Shown: positions 54,482-63,683, counted from the first letter of the stretch. The stretch is DNA of 64,000 nt from Rhodoblastus sp963710275 (GCA_963710275.1 CAVPZS010000001.1:38819-102818); one strand, 5' to 3'. Notes: a model not told the origin generated them from the letters alone. Translations and numbers: made by a program.

Positions 54482-55450
54482 ATGGCTTCTGAGACAGCGA
54501 ACCCGTGGATCGATGTGATCGTCAGCGACCGGCGCGAATTGGCGTCGGGCCAGATCGCGCTTGAACTGCGACGCGCCGACGACGGGCCACTGCCGGCCTT
54601 TGCCGCCGGCGCTCATGTCGATCTGCGCGTGACCGACGAGATCACCCGCCAATATTCGCTGTGCAACGAGCCCGGCGAGACCGGTTTTTACCGGCTGGGC
54701 GTGCTCGCCGACCCACAATCGCGCGGCGGCTCGCTCGCCGTCCACCGCCATTTCCATCCGGGCTGGCGCACTCGCATTTCTGCGCCCAAAAACCATTTTC
54801 CGCTGGCCGAGGACGCGCCGCTGTCAATTCTGGTCGCCGGCGGCATTGGCGTCACGCCCTTGCTCGCCATGGCGCGGCGGCTGCGTCGCCTGGGGCGCGC
54901 CTTCGCCTACCACTATTGCGCGCGCTCCGCCGACCTCGCCGGCTTCGCCCAGGAACTGCGCGCCTCCTTCCCCAAAGAATTCCAGCTGCATTGCGACGAT
55001 GGCGCGCCCGGGCAAAAATTCGACCCGGGCCCGGTTTTCTCGACCGCGCGAGACCAGGCGCATGTCTATGTCTGCGGCCCCTCGGGCTTCATGAACTGGG
55101 TGATCGAGGCGGCCGAAAAAGCCGGCCTGCCGCCGGAGCGCATCCACAGGGAATATTTTCAGGCGAAGGCGGATTCGACCGGCGACGCTTTCGAACTCGT
55201 CGCCCGGCGCTCCGGCCTGACCCTGCGCGTCGAGGCAGGTCAGACCATCCTCGACGCCTTGCGCACGGCGGGCGTCGCCGTCGATTTTTCCTGCGAACAG
55301 GGCGTCTGCGGAACCTGCCTGCAACGGGTGCTCGAGGGCGAACCGGATCATCGCAACTCCTTCCTCTCCGACGCGGAAAGAGCCGCCAAAGACCAGATCG
55401 CCATTTGCTGCTCGCGGGCGAAATCGGCGCGGCTGGTGCTGGATGTCTAA
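54482..55450 (+). CDS. phthalate-dioxygenase-reductase-like (VanB-type) iron-sulfur flavoprotein
   Basis: A 322-residue NAD(P)H-ferredoxin-type reductase. The flavin-binding R-x-Y-S motif is in ITRQYSLCNEPG; NAD(P) binding is in VAGGIGVTPLLAMARRL and YVCGPSGFMNWV; a C-terminal plant-type 2Fe-2S motif is CEQGVCGTC with a later Cys in AICCSRAKSARLVL. VanB normally serves a Rieske oxygenase, VanA; none is found here. Among corrinoid genes it may instead deliver low-potential electrons to reactivate the corrinoid protein. Its stop overlaps the convergent amidohydrolase gene by 4 bases. Confidence 0.88.
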   Translation: MASETANPWIDVIVSDRRELASGQIALELRRADDGPLPAFAAGAHVDLRVTDEITRQYSLCNEPGETGFYRLGVLADPQSRGGSLAVHRHFHPGWRTRISAPKNHFPLAEDAPLSILVAGGIGVTPLLAMARRLRRLGRAFAYHYCARSADLAGFAQELRASFPKEFQLHCDDGAPGQKFDPGPVFSTARDQAHVYVCGPSGFMNWVIEAAEKAGLPPERIHREYFQAKADSTGDAFELVARRSGLTLRVEAGQTILDALRTAGVAVDFSCEQGVCGTCLQRVLEGEPDHRNSFLSDAERAAKDQIAICCSRAKSARLVLDV

Positions 55451-56625
55451 ACCAGAGAGAGGTTGCGCGCAGCGTCCATGACATGGCGCTTGGCGCCGCG
55501 CAGGCTCGTCCAGTCGTCGAGCGGCGAGCGCTCCAGGAGCAGGAAATCCGCCGCGCCGCCGGACTTCACATCGGCCGAGGGCAGCCCCCAGAGACGGCGG
55601 GGCCGCGACGTCGCACTTTCCAGAGCTTCCGCCGGCGACAAGCCGCCGGCGATGAAATGATCGAGTTCGTCGAGCAGCGCCGCGCCATGAACGACGCCCG
55701 GGCTGCCGGCGTCGGAGCCGGCGACCAGCTCGACGCCCAGCCGGCGGGCGATGGCGACATGTTCCAAATGGCTGTCGAGAATGCGACGCAAATGTCCCAG
55801 CGCTTCAGCGCTCCAGCCGGCCAGCTCCGGCCGCGCCCATTGGAAATGCACCGGCGAAAAAGTGGGAACCCAGGCAAGGCCGCGATCGGCCATGCGGCGC
55901 AGCACATCGGCAGTCATGAAGAAGCCGTGCTCGATGGAATCGACGCCTGCCGCGACCGCCGTCTCCAGCCCTTCCAACCCGCTGCAATGGGCGAAAGTCT
56001 TCTTGCCCGCCACATGGGCGATGGCGACGATCTCGCGCAATTCCTCGACGTTGAATTGCGGCGCGCCCTTCACTTCACCTTTGGCGAAGTCGATGATGCC
56101 GGTGAGGATGATCTTCACGTCGTCCGCCTTGGCGGCGACCTCCGCCGCAATTGGCCGGACGTCCGCGTCCGACGCGATGTCGCGAGCCATGAAGCCGCCA
56201 TAGCGCTTCGGCCGTTTCACGCCCAGGCCGGGCGACCGCAGACGGGTGCAAGGCGGGGCTGCCGCCGCCAGTTCGGCGCGGATGGCGTCGTTAATCCCAT
56301 AGCGATCCCCGGCGTCGCGGACCAGGGTGACGCCCGCCGCAACGCACCGTTGGATATTTTCGCGAGCAACTCGCATCATCTCGTCGACACCGGCGTCGAG
56401 ATAGGCGGTGCGGCGGGCGAAATCCAGCTCGCCGCCGTCAAGAAAAATATGGCTATGGGCCTCGACCAGCGCGGGCATGACGAAAGCCGCTTCCAGATCG
56501 GCCGGCGCCTCCGCGGCGCGCGGCGCAATCGAGGCGACGACGCCCTTGCTTAGGTTGATCAGATAGGGACCGTCGGCGACCTGAAACCGCTCGCCGTCGA
56601 AATAGGAGCGCGCGCGCAGCCGCAT
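55447..56625 (-). CDS. amidohydrolase-family metal-dependent hydrolase
   Basis: A 392-residue amidohydrolase-fold enzyme. Metal ligands are in VEAHSHIFLDGGE (H-x-H), the Lys/His region GKKTFAHCSGLEG, IEHGFFM, and the final Asp in LVAGSDAGSPG. The family acts on amides, lactones or N-acyl groups. The gene starts 4 bases after the MtrH-like gene on the same strand, so it is part of the methyl-transfer operon; whether it acts on the substrate before methyl transfer is an inference. Confidence 0.82.
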   Translation of the reverse strand: MRLRARSYFDGERFQVADGPYLINLSKGVVASIAPRAAEAPADLEAAFVMPALVEAHSHIFLDGGELDFARRTAYLDAGVDEMMRVARENIQRCVAAGVTLVRDAGDRYGINDAIRAELAAAAPPCTRLRSPGLGVKRPKRYGGFMARDIASDADVRPIAAEVAAKADDVKIILTGIIDFAKGEVKGAPQFNVEELREIVAIAHVAGKKTFAHCSGLEGLETAVAAGVDSIEHGFFMTADVLRRMADRGLAWVPTFSPVHFQWARPELAGWSAEALGHLRRILDSHLEHVAIARRLGVELVAGSDAGSPGVVHGAALLDELDHFIAGGLSPAEALESATSRPRRLWGLPSADVKSGGAADFLLLERSPLDDWTSLRGAKRHVMDAARNLSLV

Positions 56626-56628
56626 CGA

Positions 56629-57520
56629 TCAGGCCTTGTAGAATTTGCGCACGGCGCGCAGGGCGTTGCTGCCGGTCTGCTCAAGAAAATTGCGGTAGGC
56701 GACCAGCACATAATTGTCTTCCGGAAGCGGATGATAGGCGCGCCAGGGCGTGCCCAGCACGGCGTCGAAGCCTTTTGGATAGGCGATGGTCAGAAAGGCG
56801 CATTCCAGCGCATGTTTCAGGTCGGAGCCATCGGCGGCTTTGGCCGGCAACTGCTGGCCGATATTGGACAGGCCGCCCATCATATGCACGCCGGCAAGTT
56901 CGGGATCGGCGCCGATCAGGCCGATGGCGTCGAGCGTCGCGCGATTGAGGCCGGTGGTGTCGGCGATGATGGCGCAGACCGACATGTCGATGAAAATATC
57001 TGCCAGGGGCACGCCATGATCGTCGCGGAGCCGCAGCGCGCAGCGACGGGCGGTGGCATAGATTTCCTCGGCCGTCTTGTTGCCGATCGCGACGCCGTCT
57101 TCGACCCGCTCGGACGCCATCAGGATGACTTTGAACGGACCCTGGTCGGCATAGAGGTCCATCAGGTCCCAGCGATGTTCGGTGATCGAATTGACGATGG
57201 GCGGCTCGCCGTAGGCTCTGGCGCGGTCGTAGGCGGCGAGGCAGATTTTTTGCACTTGGGCGCTGGGAAAATCAAAGGACAGCGGCGATCGCAACCACCT
57301 CCTGAATGGCGCGGATCACCCGCGCCATGAAATCGGCGTCGGTGAGCGCGCGGGCGCCGATGTTGACGTTGAGATATTTCGCCCCGGCCTCGGCCTGTTT
57401 CACGGCGAGCGCCTGAAGGCCAGCCATGTCCTCGCCGTCGAACAGCGCCCGGGTGCTCTTGAAGCCGGGATTGATCCGCTCGCCGATGATGGTCAACCCA
57501 AAATGATCAGGCGTGGTCAC
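56629..57520 (-). CDS. MtrH/pterin-binding methyltransferase (methylcorrinoid:tetrahydrofolate; one frameshift)
   Basis: About 296 residues of the dihydropteroate-synthase-fold group that moves methyl between corrinoid and tetrahydrofolate. The start is GTG 57520 behind GGGGAGGA and overlaps the RACo stop (GTGA). It begins with TPDHFGLTIIGERINPGF, then GAKYLNVNIGA; the pterin site region follows the one-base insertion near 57280: PLSFDFPSA, EPPIVNSITEH, VILMASER, ADIFIDMSV and VHMMGGLSNIGQQLP. This is the methyltransferase-II role of O-demethylase systems. Confidence 0.88.
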
Positions 57521-59339
57521 GCGATCCTCCCCCGTTCCGCCGCGAATCCGATGTTCTTCATGAAAGGTCTTCTGAAATCCGCTGCGCGTGCTGAGTTCGA
57601 CATAGCGGCAGTCGCGCGCCAAGGCGTCGGCCGCCGCGCGCGCGCCGCGCGACAGCAGCATGCGGACGATCCCGACGCCCGGCGGCGTTGCCGACCTGGG
57701 CGAAACGTTCGCGCGGCAGTCGGCGGCAGCAGGCCGATGGCCATGGCGCTGCCCAGATCGATATGTGGGCCGAAGGCGCCGGAAATGATCGAAGCGCTCG
57801 ATCTGCTCCTCGCCGATACCAGGCCGTCGAGCAGCAATTGCACGCCGGTGCGGATCGCCGCCTTGGCGAGCTGGACCGCGCGAATGTCGGCTTGCGTGAG
57901 AAAGACATCCGGCGAAAGCCTGATCGCGGGGCGGCCGTCCATCGCTCGACATCGGGATGGCCGCGTAGGACAATGCGCCCGCCGTCGATCGATCAGCCCG
58001 AGCTGCCAGCGCGCCGCGAGAGCGTCGAGCACGCCCGAGCCGCACAGCCCCACCGGCGGCTTTCGCTTCGATGGTTTCACTATGCAGGCGGCCGTCGCGC
58101 GCGCACACCCGTTCGATGGCGCCGGTCGCCGCGCGCATGCCGCAGGAAATATGTCCGCCCTCCAGCGCCGGGCCGGATGGGCAGGAGGCCGAGTGAATTT
58201 CGCCGCCTGTGATCAGGGAAATCTCGGTATTGGTGCCGATGTCCATCACCAGGGCGACGCCGGCGTCGGCGCCAGCGCTCCCGCGTCGCCAGCAGCGCCG
58301 TGACATGGTCGGAGCCGACGAAGCCGCCGATATTGGCGGCGACATGGATGTTGGCGCCAGGCGCGAAATCCAGCCCCAGCGAGGCGCGCCTCCAGGTCGG
58401 AGGCGTCGCGCAGCGCAGCAACGAAAGGCGCGCGGCCGAGTTGGCGCACCGGCAGGCCAAGCAGCAAATGCTGCATGGCCGTATTGCCGCAAACCGCGAC
58501 GTCGACAATATCGGTGGTGTCGGCGCCGAGCGCATGGGTCAGATCGTCGGCCCAGCGCATTGAGCGCCGGCGCGCCGCCTCTTGCAATTCGTCGGCCTCG
58601 CGCGCGCCAGCATGGCGTGATTGATACGGCTGACCAGATCGGCGCCCCAGGCCGCCTGGGGATTTTCGATGCCGAGGCTGGCGACCGGCGCCTTGGCGCG
58701 GAGATCGACGAGATATCCGACAATATTGGTGGTGCCGAGATCGATCGCCAGGCCGAACAGTTTTTGCCCGCGCGGCGCGACGGCGATCAGTTCGGGACCG
58801 CGTAGCACGAGGCTCGCCCATCCCTCATCGGCGCGCAGAACCGCAGGCGCGGCGCGCAGGGCGGCCAGTCCGGCGGTGACGAACTTTCTCGGCGCGGCGC
58901 GGCGCAACCGGTCGAGATCGCTGACATTGTCTTCGAGCGTCGGCGGCGCGGTTTCGACCTCGACAATCTCGATGCAAGGATCGTCGATCGGCTCCGCGCG
59001 CGAGTTTTCGGCGTGAACGTCGAGACGCGCGACCGCCGCCAGCGAGCGTGGCGCGATTTCGATTTCGCAATCGGTTTGCGGAATGGCGCGGCAGGCGCGC
59101 ACCCATTTGCGCGCGCCGTCGGGCGCCTCATCGTCTTCGCGCAGCGCGAGCGCGCCATCGACCGCGCGGATCAGGCAGGAGCCGCAGGCGCCGCGACCGC
59201 CACAGGCGCCGACAATACGGATTCCCTCGCGCCGCGCCGCCTGGAACAGGTTCTCGCCCTCGGCGCAATGCATTTCACGGCCGATGGCGACAAAACGCAC
59301 GCGGCGCGACGGCTGCCGTAGGGCGATCAGCTCCATCAT
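57517..59339 (-). CDS. RACo-type reductive activator of corrinoid enzymes (ASKHA/DUF4445; several frameshifts)
   Basis: About 600 residues. The N-terminal 2Fe-2S domain has CGGRGACGSCLIRAVDG (ligand cysteines) with a further Cys in WVRACRAIPQTDC. The linker continues, and then the ASKHA ATPase domain: FGLAIDLGTTNIVGYLVDL, MDIGTNTEISLITGGEI and HISCGMRAATGAIERVC. These uses of ATP are typical of RACo, which reduces inactive Co(II) corrinoid to Co(I). At least five single-base insertions break the frame between 57500 and 58620. Start ATG 59339 overlaps the preceding stop (ATGA), so it is translationally coupled. Confidence 0.88.
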
Positions 59340-60017
59340 GGCGCGGTAACAGGCGATTGTGCGGCGACGAAGCCGCATTTTTTTCGCGACCGGCAGTCGT
59401 CGCAGCGCGACCAGTCCGCCGGCGGCAGGTCGCGTCCGACGCCATAGAGAACCGTGCTCGACTTGACCGGCTTGAGCGACAGCGTCCGCGTCAATCCCAC
59501 GCCAATCGCCGCGCCGCCGGCCAGTTTCAGCACCGCCGGCTGCGCCTCCAGCGACAGTCCGGGATCGCCGGCGCGCAATTCGCCGGCCATGCTCAGCCCG
59601 CGCTTGCGCACATGGGCCAGGAGCCGGTCCTGAAGCCGGCGCGAGGCCTCGCGCAACAGTTGGTTTCCCAGCCTGTCGAGCGCCAGCGCCAACGACAGCG
59701 AGCGTTTCTCGAACAGGCCGTCGATGCGGCTGGATATGGCGGGGCCGAGCGTGCAGACGCCGAAAGCAAGCGCCGTCAACTCCCCAGAACTCGGGCAATA
59801 GCCGCGGGGCGTGAAAAGCTTCGCCGCCGGCGCGCAGCAGCGGCGAGGGTGGCGTGTCGAGCGGCAGCACGGCGAAACTGAATCGCGCCTGTCCCAGACC
59901 TTCGTCGCGCGCCAGTTCCAAGGCGCGGAAAAAAAAGCGCGTCGCCACATCGGTCGCCTTCGGTGGAGGGAGAAGGACCGAATCCAATACGTCGACGACG
60001 CGCAAGCCTTGCATCAT
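59336..60017 (-). CDS. stand-alone MetH-type cobalamin-activation domain protein (one frameshift)
   Basis: About 226 residues resembling the C-terminal AdoMet-binding activation domain of methionine synthase as a separate protein. It begins VVDVLDSVLLPPPKATDVATRFFFRALELA, and after one extra base near 59785 continues ELTALAFGVCTLGPAISSRIDGLF and LSLALALDRLGNQLLREASRRLQ, ending with VKSSTVLYGVGRDLPPADWSRCDDCRSRKKCG. Such proteins occur with corrinoid methyltransferases, and may accept the corrinoid or help reactivate it. Start 60017 (GGGGAG upstream) lies 14 bases after the corrinoid protein gene. Confidence 0.7.
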
Positions 60018-60030
60018 CGTCTCCCCGTGT

Positions 60031-60704
60031 TCACGCGGGGGCCGCCGCGACGGACATCCAGCTCTTGCACAGGCTGACGGCCTCGACGGCATTGACGCCA
60101 AATGCGTCGGCGCCGGTATAGGCGCGCACCTGTTCATCGATCTGGCCGCCGCCGATCATGATCTTAAATCTTTCCCGCATGCCTTCCTTCTCGAAGGCGG
60201 CGATGGTCTCCCTCATCGAGTTCGAAGGCCAGCGTCAGAAAGCCCGACAAGCCCACCACATCAGGGCCATAGGCGTTGATCTCGTCGATGAAGGCTTTCG
60301 CCGGCACGTCCACGCCGATGTCCTTCACCTCGAATCCGTTGATGTCGAGCATGAAGGAAACAATATTCTTGCCGATGTCGTGCAAGTCGCCATGAACCGT
60401 GCCGATCAGCACCTTGCCCAGTTTCTTCGGCTCTTCGCCGGGAGTCTGATTTGATCAGCGGCTTGGCGATGGCGCCAATGATATCGAGCATTTCGCCGGC
60501 GAGGACGAGTTCCGGCAGGAAATATTCGCCCTCCTCGAAACGCTTGCCGACAATGTCCATGGCCGCGCGACAGAGTTCGAGAACCCGCAGCGGATCGACG
60601 CCGTCTTCGAGGAGCATTTTCTTCGCAACCGTCAGGGCGTCGTCCTCGTTCATATCGGCGAGCCAATCGACAAGCTGGCGTTCTTCGTCGTTCATGTCGG
60701 ACAT
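60031..60704 (-). CDS. corrinoid-binding methyltransferase protein (two frameshifts)
   Basis: About 223 residues: an N-terminal helical cap (DDALTVAKKMLLEDGVDPLRVLELCRAAMDIVGKRFEEGEYFLPELVLAGEM, read in parts) followed by the B12-binding domain with VLIGTVHGDLHDIGKN, the D-x-H-x-x-G motif whose His coordinates cobalt from below, then DVVGLSGFLTLAF and IMIGGGQIDEQVRAYTGADAFG. Two single-base insertions (near 60443 and 60220) break the frame. It is the methyl carrier between the UroD-type methyltransferase and the MtrH-like protein. First gene of the minus-strand operon. Confidence 0.92.
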
Positions 60705-60838
60705 GATCGTTCCCGCTGGGCCGGGACGAGAGACCCGGCGAAAGAGGCTGCAAATTCATCGATCGGCGGCGTCATTCGCCTGGCCCCGAAACACGCTGAA
60801 ACTATGCCGACCGAGACGAGAAAGTGTCAACGGACCCG

Positions 60839-60857
60839 TGTTCCGCCCATTGGAACA
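60839..60857. promoter_or_regulatory. palindrome, candidate IclR operator
   Basis: TGTTCC-GCCCATT-GGAACA: perfect 6-base arms and a 7-base centre, near the middle of the 256-base divergent region between the corrinoid protein and UroD-like genes. Binding by the local IclR regulator is an inference. Confidence 0.45.
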
Positions 60858-60960
60858 TGAGGCGCGGGGCGGCGGTTCGCAGGATGGAACGACGGTCTAT
60901 TGCCGAGGGGGCCGCACAAATCTACCGTTGGCGGCAAGTCAATAGACAAGGGAGGCGGCG

Positions 60961-62220
60961 ATGAATGTCGCGGTCGATGTGGGCGCGGCGCGGGCGCGCG
61001 ACGAACGCTGGCGGCGCATCCTCGATTGCGTGGCGCTGAAACAGCCGGAGCGCATGCCCACGGTGTTCGCGCCCTTCGGCTGGCTGGCGCGCTATGGCGG
61101 CGTCACCATCAAGATGCTGATGTATGATTATGCGCTGATCCTGGAATTGACCGAGAAGGCGATCCGTGAATTCGATCCGGATGCGGTGGCGCAGATCATG
61201 TCGGCGGTCGGCTGGGCTCGCGCCGCCGACGCGCTCGATCTCAAGGCGCTGAGCTGGCCCGGCCATGGCGTCGGCGAGGATCAGCCCTATCAATATCTCG
61301 ACAGGGAATATATGCCGGCGCAGGACTATGACGCCTTTCTCGCCGATCCCACCTGGTATTGTCTCAAAACCTATCTGCCGCGCATATCAGGCGCCTTCGA
61401 GGGCTTCGCCGATTTGTCCCCCTTCGCCGGCGCGGTCGGTCTGCGCGCCCTGAACACCGCGCGCAGCTTCGCCAAGCCCCGGGTGCGCGAGTCGCTGCAA
61501 AGGCTGATCGACGCCTCCGAGGTGGTCGACGAATTTTCCCGCCAGGTGACGAAATTCAAGGATCATGTCGAAGGCCTCGGCTGGCCGCTGACCAATGGCG
61601 CCCAGGCCAACGCGCCCTATGACGTGGTCGCCGATTACATGCGCGGCGCGACCGGCGCGATGAAGGACATGTATCGCCACAAGGAGCGGATGCTTGCCTG
61701 CATCAATCAGATTTACGGTTACATCGAGCGCCAGATTCTCGAAAACGCCGCCGCCTCCGGCAATCCCGTGGTGATGCTGGCGACCCATTGGGCGCCCGAC
61801 GCCTTCATGTCGGACAAGCAGTTCCGCGAATTCTGGTGGCCGCCGTTCCAAAAGCTGCTGTTGAGCCTGATCGCCCACGATCTCATCCCGATGGTCCTTT
61901 GGGAGCACGATTGCACCAAGAGGCTCGAAGTCATCAAGGACGTTCCCGCGGGCAAATGCATCTATTGGTTCGAGCGCACCGACATGGTGAAGGCTTTTGA
62001 AGCGCTCGGCGACCGGGTGGCGCTGCGCGGCGGGCTTTCCGCTTCGCTGGTGACGACCGGAACGCCCGAGCAGATCGACGTAACGGTGAAACATCTGGTC
62101 GAAAACGTCTGGCGGCGCGGCGGCAACCTCATTCTCGACATAGGCACGCCGCTGCCGGAGGAAACGCCGATCGAGAACGTGCGGGCGATCTACGCCTCCG
62201 CGCGCAAATACACCGGGTAA
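60961..62220 (+). CDS. UroD-family corrinoid methyltransferase (methyltransferase I type)
   Basis: A 419-residue protein of the uroporphyrinogen-decarboxylase-like group that includes MtaA, MtbA, CmuA and the MtvB-type O-demethylases. It lacks UroD context. A H-x-C and Cys pattern suitable for zinc occurs as His316, Cys318 and Cys333 (WEHDCTKR ... GKCIYW), and ILDIGTPLPEET is a normal end. It probably takes the methyl group from the substrate to the corrinoid protein encoded divergently. AGGGAGG precedes the ATG. Substrate not determinable. Confidence 0.85.
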   Translation: MNVAVDVGAARARDERWRRILDCVALKQPERMPTVFAPFGWLARYGGVTIKMLMYDYALILELTEKAIREFDPDAVAQIMSAVGWARAADALDLKALSWPGHGVGEDQPYQYLDREYMPAQDYDAFLADPTWYCLKTYLPRISGAFEGFADLSPFAGAVGLRALNTARSFAKPRVRESLQRLIDASEVVDEFSRQVTKFKDHVEGLGWPLTNGAQANAPYDVVADYMRGATGAMKDMYRHKERMLACINQIYGYIERQILENAAASGNPVVMLATHWAPDAFMSDKQFREFWWPPFQKLLLSLIAHDLIPMVLWEHDCTKRLEVIKDVPAGKCIYWFERTDMVKAFEALGDRVALRGGLSASLVTTGTPEQIDVTVKHLVENVWRRGGNLILDIGTPLPEETPIENVRAIYASARKYTG

Positions 62221-62234
62221 AGGCGCCGCGCCCG

Positions 62235-63683
62235 ATGAAAGCACTGCGCCACTGGAGCGTAAGGCACGCCCCGCTTCTGCAAAAACTCTACGCCCAGGGC
62301 GAAAGGCTGGCCAGGGCCGCGCGGCCGGCGCTGTTGGCGATCGGCGCGCATCGCGTCGAGCCTTTGATCAAGGCTGGCGAAGATTTCGCCAAACGCCTGT
62401 TGTTCGATTGCCAGGATTGCGGCCAATGCGTTCTCTCCTCGACCGGCATGGCATGTCCGACCAATTGCGCCAAGCAGATGCGCAACGGGCCCTGTGGCGG
62501 CGTGCGCGCCGATGGCGGCTGCGAAGTCCGGCCGGATATGCGCTGCGTCTGGATCGAAGCCATCGACGGCCAGAAACGCCTTTTCGACACGCCGACGGTG
62601 AATCTGCTGCCGCCGCTGGACCGAAGCCGACAGGGGCGTTCGACCTGGATGCGCGTCATCGAGGGCGGGCGTCAGGTTGAAGAAGTTCCAGCCCAACCGC
62701 CGCCGGCGGCCGAACGGCAAATTCATCCGTTTGAAGCCGCCTGCCGCCGAAGCATGGCAGGGGAGGGACCGCCCGTGGTCACGGTTGAAATCGCCCCGCC
62801 CGATTTCGCCGATCCCGCCGTCCTGATCGCGCGCGCCGAACGCTTTCGCGGCCTCGTCGACGCCGTCAACATTACCGACGGCGCCGGCGGCAATTGCCAC
62901 ATGTCGAGCGCTGCGGCGGCAGTGATTTTGGCGCGGCAGGGTTTCGCGCCGGTCTGCCAATTGGTCTGCCGAGACCGCAACCGCATTGCCATTCAGGGCG
63001 ATCTGCTGGGTGTCGCCGCGCTTGGCGTCCACAACATCCTTTGCCTGACCGGCGACGACGTCAGCCAGGGCGACCATCCCCAGGCCAAACCGGTGTTCGA
63101 CCTGGATGCCGTGAGTTTGCTGCGCATCGCCACGGATATGCGCGACAAGGCCGAATTCGCCTCGGGTCGCAGGATCGCGTCGCCGCCAAATCTGTTCATC
63201 GGCGCGACCGCCAATCCTTTCGCCCCGCCTTTTGCCGATCGCGTCGCCAATCTGGAGAAGAAAATCCTGGCCGGCGCGCAATTCATCCAGACGCAGTTCT
63301 GTTTTGACGTTACCCTGTTGGAAGACTTCATGACTGAGGCTCGCGGACGTGACCTGCATCGGCGCGCGGGCATTATCGTCGGCGTCGGAACGCTCGGTTC
63401 GGCGCGGGCGCTGGCTTGGATGGCGCGCCATGTGCCAGGCGTTCATGTGCCCGACGCCACCCTGCGTCGGATAGCGCGATCGGCCGATGAACAGGAGGAA
63501 GGCTTGAAAATCCTGGTCGAAACCATCGAACGGATATTGACCATTGACGGCGTCGCCGGGGTCCACCTTATGGGCCACAAAAATGAAAATACCCTCGCCG
63601 AGGCAATCATGCGCTCGACATTGCCGCGCAGTTTACTTGAGACCGCTGGCCGTCTGCCGGCGGGAGCGCCTTCGAGCCTATAA
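62235..63683 (+). CDS. MetV-MetF fusion: methylenetetrahydrofolate reductase with N-terminal zinc/iron-sulfur-type domain
   Basis: A 482-residue two-part protein 14 bases after the UroD-like gene. Residues 50-115 are an MTHFR-C/MetV-like domain with Cys59, Cys62, Cys65, Cys74, Cys78 and Cys87 (CQDCGQCVLSS ... MACPTNCAKQ ... GPCGG). From about 170 on it is a MetF TIM barrel: VVTVEIAPPD, VDAVNITDGAGG, HNILCLTGDD, and GAQFIQTQFCFD for the flavin site. It should oxidise methyl-tetrahydrofolate to methylene-tetrahydrofolate, carrying methyl groups into C1 metabolism. That direction is inferred. Confidence 0.9.
   Translation: MKALRHWSVRHAPLLQKLYAQGERLARAARPALLAIGAHRVEPLIKAGEDFAKRLLFDCQDCGQCVLSSTGMACPTNCAKQMRNGPCGGVRADGGCEVRPDMRCVWIEAIDGQKRLFDTPTVNLLPPLDRSRQGRSTWMRVIEGGRQVEEVPAQPPPAAERQIHPFEAACRRSMAGEGPPVVTVEIAPPDFADPAVLIARAERFRGLVDAVNITDGAGGNCHMSSAAAAVILARQGFAPVCQLVCRDRNRIAIQGDLLGVAALGVHNILCLTGDDVSQGDHPQAKPVFDLDAVSLLRIATDMRDKAEFASGRRIASPPNLFIGATANPFAPPFADRVANLEKKILAGAQFIQTQFCFDVTLLEDFMTEARGRDLHRRAGIIVGVGTLGSARALAWMARHVPGVHVPDATLRRIARSADEQEEGLKILVETIERILTIDGVAGVHLMGHKNENTLAEAIMRSTLPRSLLETAGRLPAGAPSSL

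Noticed and set aside
8462..60704. Programmed frameshifting or four-base codons as a cause of the many +1 breaks
   Set aside because: Many can be placed between codons, but the insertion site is ambiguous in base runs, and one (the GGAC in the XoxF N-terminus) fits better inside a codon. No common slip signal was seen. Insertion errors explain all of them more simply.
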